From contig JAIRVA010000003.1 in the NCBI GenBank assembly GCA_031254155.1, positions 1 through 14,013 on the forward strand: 14,013 bases of DNA. The letters run 5' to 3'. Source of the DNA: Propionibacteriaceae bacterium (lineage in GTDB: Bacteria > Actinomycetota > Actinomycetes > Propionibacteriales > Propionibacteriaceae). Under the pieces are notes generated by a model. The model was given only the letters and a program-made list of their open reading frames with translations, searched no databases and had not been told where the DNA came from. The first letter of the stretch is position 1; every line of letters begins with the position of its first letter. Both the position numbers and the translations under genes were made by a program. This document shows positions 12,924 through 14,013 of this stretch, piece after piece.

Positions 12924-14013
12924 TTAGGTGTGGACGACGACGAGGGTACCGACGTCGATCCAGTCGTACATCTCCTTCGCCCGGTCACGGGTGAGGCCGA
13001 CGCAGCCGTGGGAGGCCGCGGTCCCCGGCGAGGCCCACCAGTTGGCGTGGAAGCCGATGCCGCCGTTGAAGTACGCGATCCAGGTCACGCCTTCGACTTT
13101 GTAGTACCCCGGTTCGCCCGGGGTGCCGCCGGTCATCGTCTGCTCGGCCACCTTGACGTACACGTGCCAGATCCCGGGCGTGGTCTTGCCCGACGTCCCG
13201 ACGACGACCGGCCAGGTGGTGAGGGCCGTCGTACCCTCGTAGCGGGTCGCGGTCCGGGCACTCGTGTTGACCTCGACCCACTTGGCACCGTTCGGGACAA
13301 GGTACTTCGCGTCCATCGGCGCGTTCTCCGTGGTCGCCGGGTTCTGGGCGACCGCCACGTCTGTGGCGAGTCCCGTACCCGTGCCCAGAGCGGCAATCAC
13401 CGCCGCGGTCACGCCCGCCGGATCGGCGACGGCCGTCCCCGGCTTGCCGTCCTTGACGTGCCCGAGGTACTGCCCCGACGGCCCGACCATGTTCTGGCCG
13501 GGTTCCATGGGCGCGGTGAGGTTCTCGGTCAGGAGCGGGGGCAGCTCGGCCTGGACCTTGGCCTCGTCGACGGTCGTCGTGATCGTACCCGCCGTGACAT
13601 CCTGGTTGACCACCGTCCAACTCGCCAGCGTCGCCGCCGGAATCACGTATTGCTTGCTGCCAGCCGTGAGGACGTACGCCTGCGCGATCCGGGCGTTCGC
13701 CGCGTCGGCGGCCGTTTGCGCGGCGGCGTCGGTGATCGCTGGGTCGCGGGCGATCGTCGCCACTTCGAGCGGCGCGGTGACGCCGCCGCCGGCTTCGATC
13801 GCCTGGGCGACCGCGGCGGCGTCCGGCTTGATGCCGGCCTTGCTCGGTGCGACGGCGAAGGTTCCCGCGTCGGCGTTGTAGGCCACACTCGCGGGTACGG
13901 CGGGGGCGGTGACCGAGCTGAACGACTTTTCGAGGTAACTCATCAGGGTGGTTTCATTGACCGACAACACCAAATGGGCGGCCTTGGCCTTCAGCGGGTT
14001 GTACCGGACGGCC
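12924..14013 (-). CDS. L,D-transpeptidase with PG-binding domain (5' end outside window)
   Basis: The frame is open from the window's right edge to the stop at 12924 (363 codons visible); the first codons seen encode AVRYNPLKAKAAH, so the true start and the expected membrane anchor lie beyond 14013. The TTG at 13973 is only an internal codon. The N-terminal half fits a putative peptidoglycan-binding domain (PF12229-like, with a VAPSKAGIKPD segment). The C-terminal 120 residues are a YkuD catalytic domain: GFHANWW with its His at codon 13047-13049, and the catalytic motif SHGCVGL with Cys at codon 13002-13004. The enzyme makes 3-3 cross-links in peptidoglycan or attaches proteins to it, outside the membrane. 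All catalytic residues are present. Confidence 0.93.
   Translation of the reverse strand, partial: AVRYNPLKAKAAHLVLSVNETTLMSYLEKSFSSVTAPAVPASVAYNADAGTFAVAPSKAGIKPDAAAVAQAIEAGGGVTAPLEVATIARDPAITDAAAQTAADAANARIAQAYVLTAGSKQYVIPAATLASWTVVNQDVTAGTITTTVDEAKVQAELPPLLTENLTAPMEPGQNMVGPSGQYLGHVKDGKPGTAVADPAGVTAAVIAALGTGTGLATDVAVAQNPATTENAPMDAKYLVPNGAKWVEVNTSARTATRYEGTTALTTWPVVVGTSGKTTPGIWHVYVKVAEQTMTGGTPGEPGYYKVEGVTWIAYFNGGIGFHANWWASPGTAASHGCVGLTRDRAKEMYDWIDVGTLVVVHT

Overview
The window is high-GC DNA with dense C/G third positions, GTG/TTG starts, DUF2510 and zinc-ribbon/one-TM envelope proteins, an MsiK/UgpC-type sugar ATPase and a PG-binding/YkuD L,D-transpeptidase. This points to an actinobacterium (Actinomycetota); I cannot fix the genus. 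Most of the genes make secreted or envelope proteins: two exported lipases, two small four-cysteine secreted proteins, four membrane-anchored proteins and a cell-wall cross-linking enzyme.

Layout. Left (105-3396, all minus strand): a small secreted four-Cys protein with a visible promoter; a DUF4143-type AAA ATPase; a phased array of 23-bp direct repeats directly upstream of the ATPase start; then a stand-alone carbohydrate-importer ATPase (UgpC/MsiK type) ending in a strong hairpin. Middle (3675-5947, plus): two tandem, very similar secreted lipases, each with its own nearly identical promoter (TTG--- 17 bp TACGAT) and RBS, separated by a terminator and a perfect 12-bp palindrome. Next comes an apparently orphan ribbon-helix-helix antitoxin (minus), whose first predicted start overlaps a 12-bp palindrome. 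Then (6310-8202, plus): a DedA/VTT-like membrane protein with a short collagen-like cytoplasmic tail and a zinc-ribbon one-TM protein.

Right (8203-14013): an intergenic region rich in structure (terminator hairpin, a 105-nt symmetrical inverted repeat, a G-rich tract), followed by a large Pro-rich/TM/FN3-like/transglutaminase-like gene interrupted by one in-frame TAG. Its stop codon and that of the convergent small secreted four-Cys gene both lie in one 13-bp hairpin. A second structured intergenic region (50-nt pure pyrimidine run, about 100-nt imperfect hairpin, mutually exclusive GC hairpins) precedes a DUF2510 membrane protein. The window ends inside an L,D-transpeptidase gene (minus, 5' end missing).

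The genes do not form one pathway. The common theme is the cell surface: lipid hydrolysis outside the cell, wall cross-linking, and several anchored proteins with a Pro-rich or zinc-ribbon cytoplasmic part and an external domain. The most unusual signals are the 23-bp repeat array at the ATPase gene, the amber-interrupted transglutaminase-like gene, the two large intergenic hairpins, the region-limited divergence of the lipase pair, and the strong excess of the tetranucleotide GTAC.
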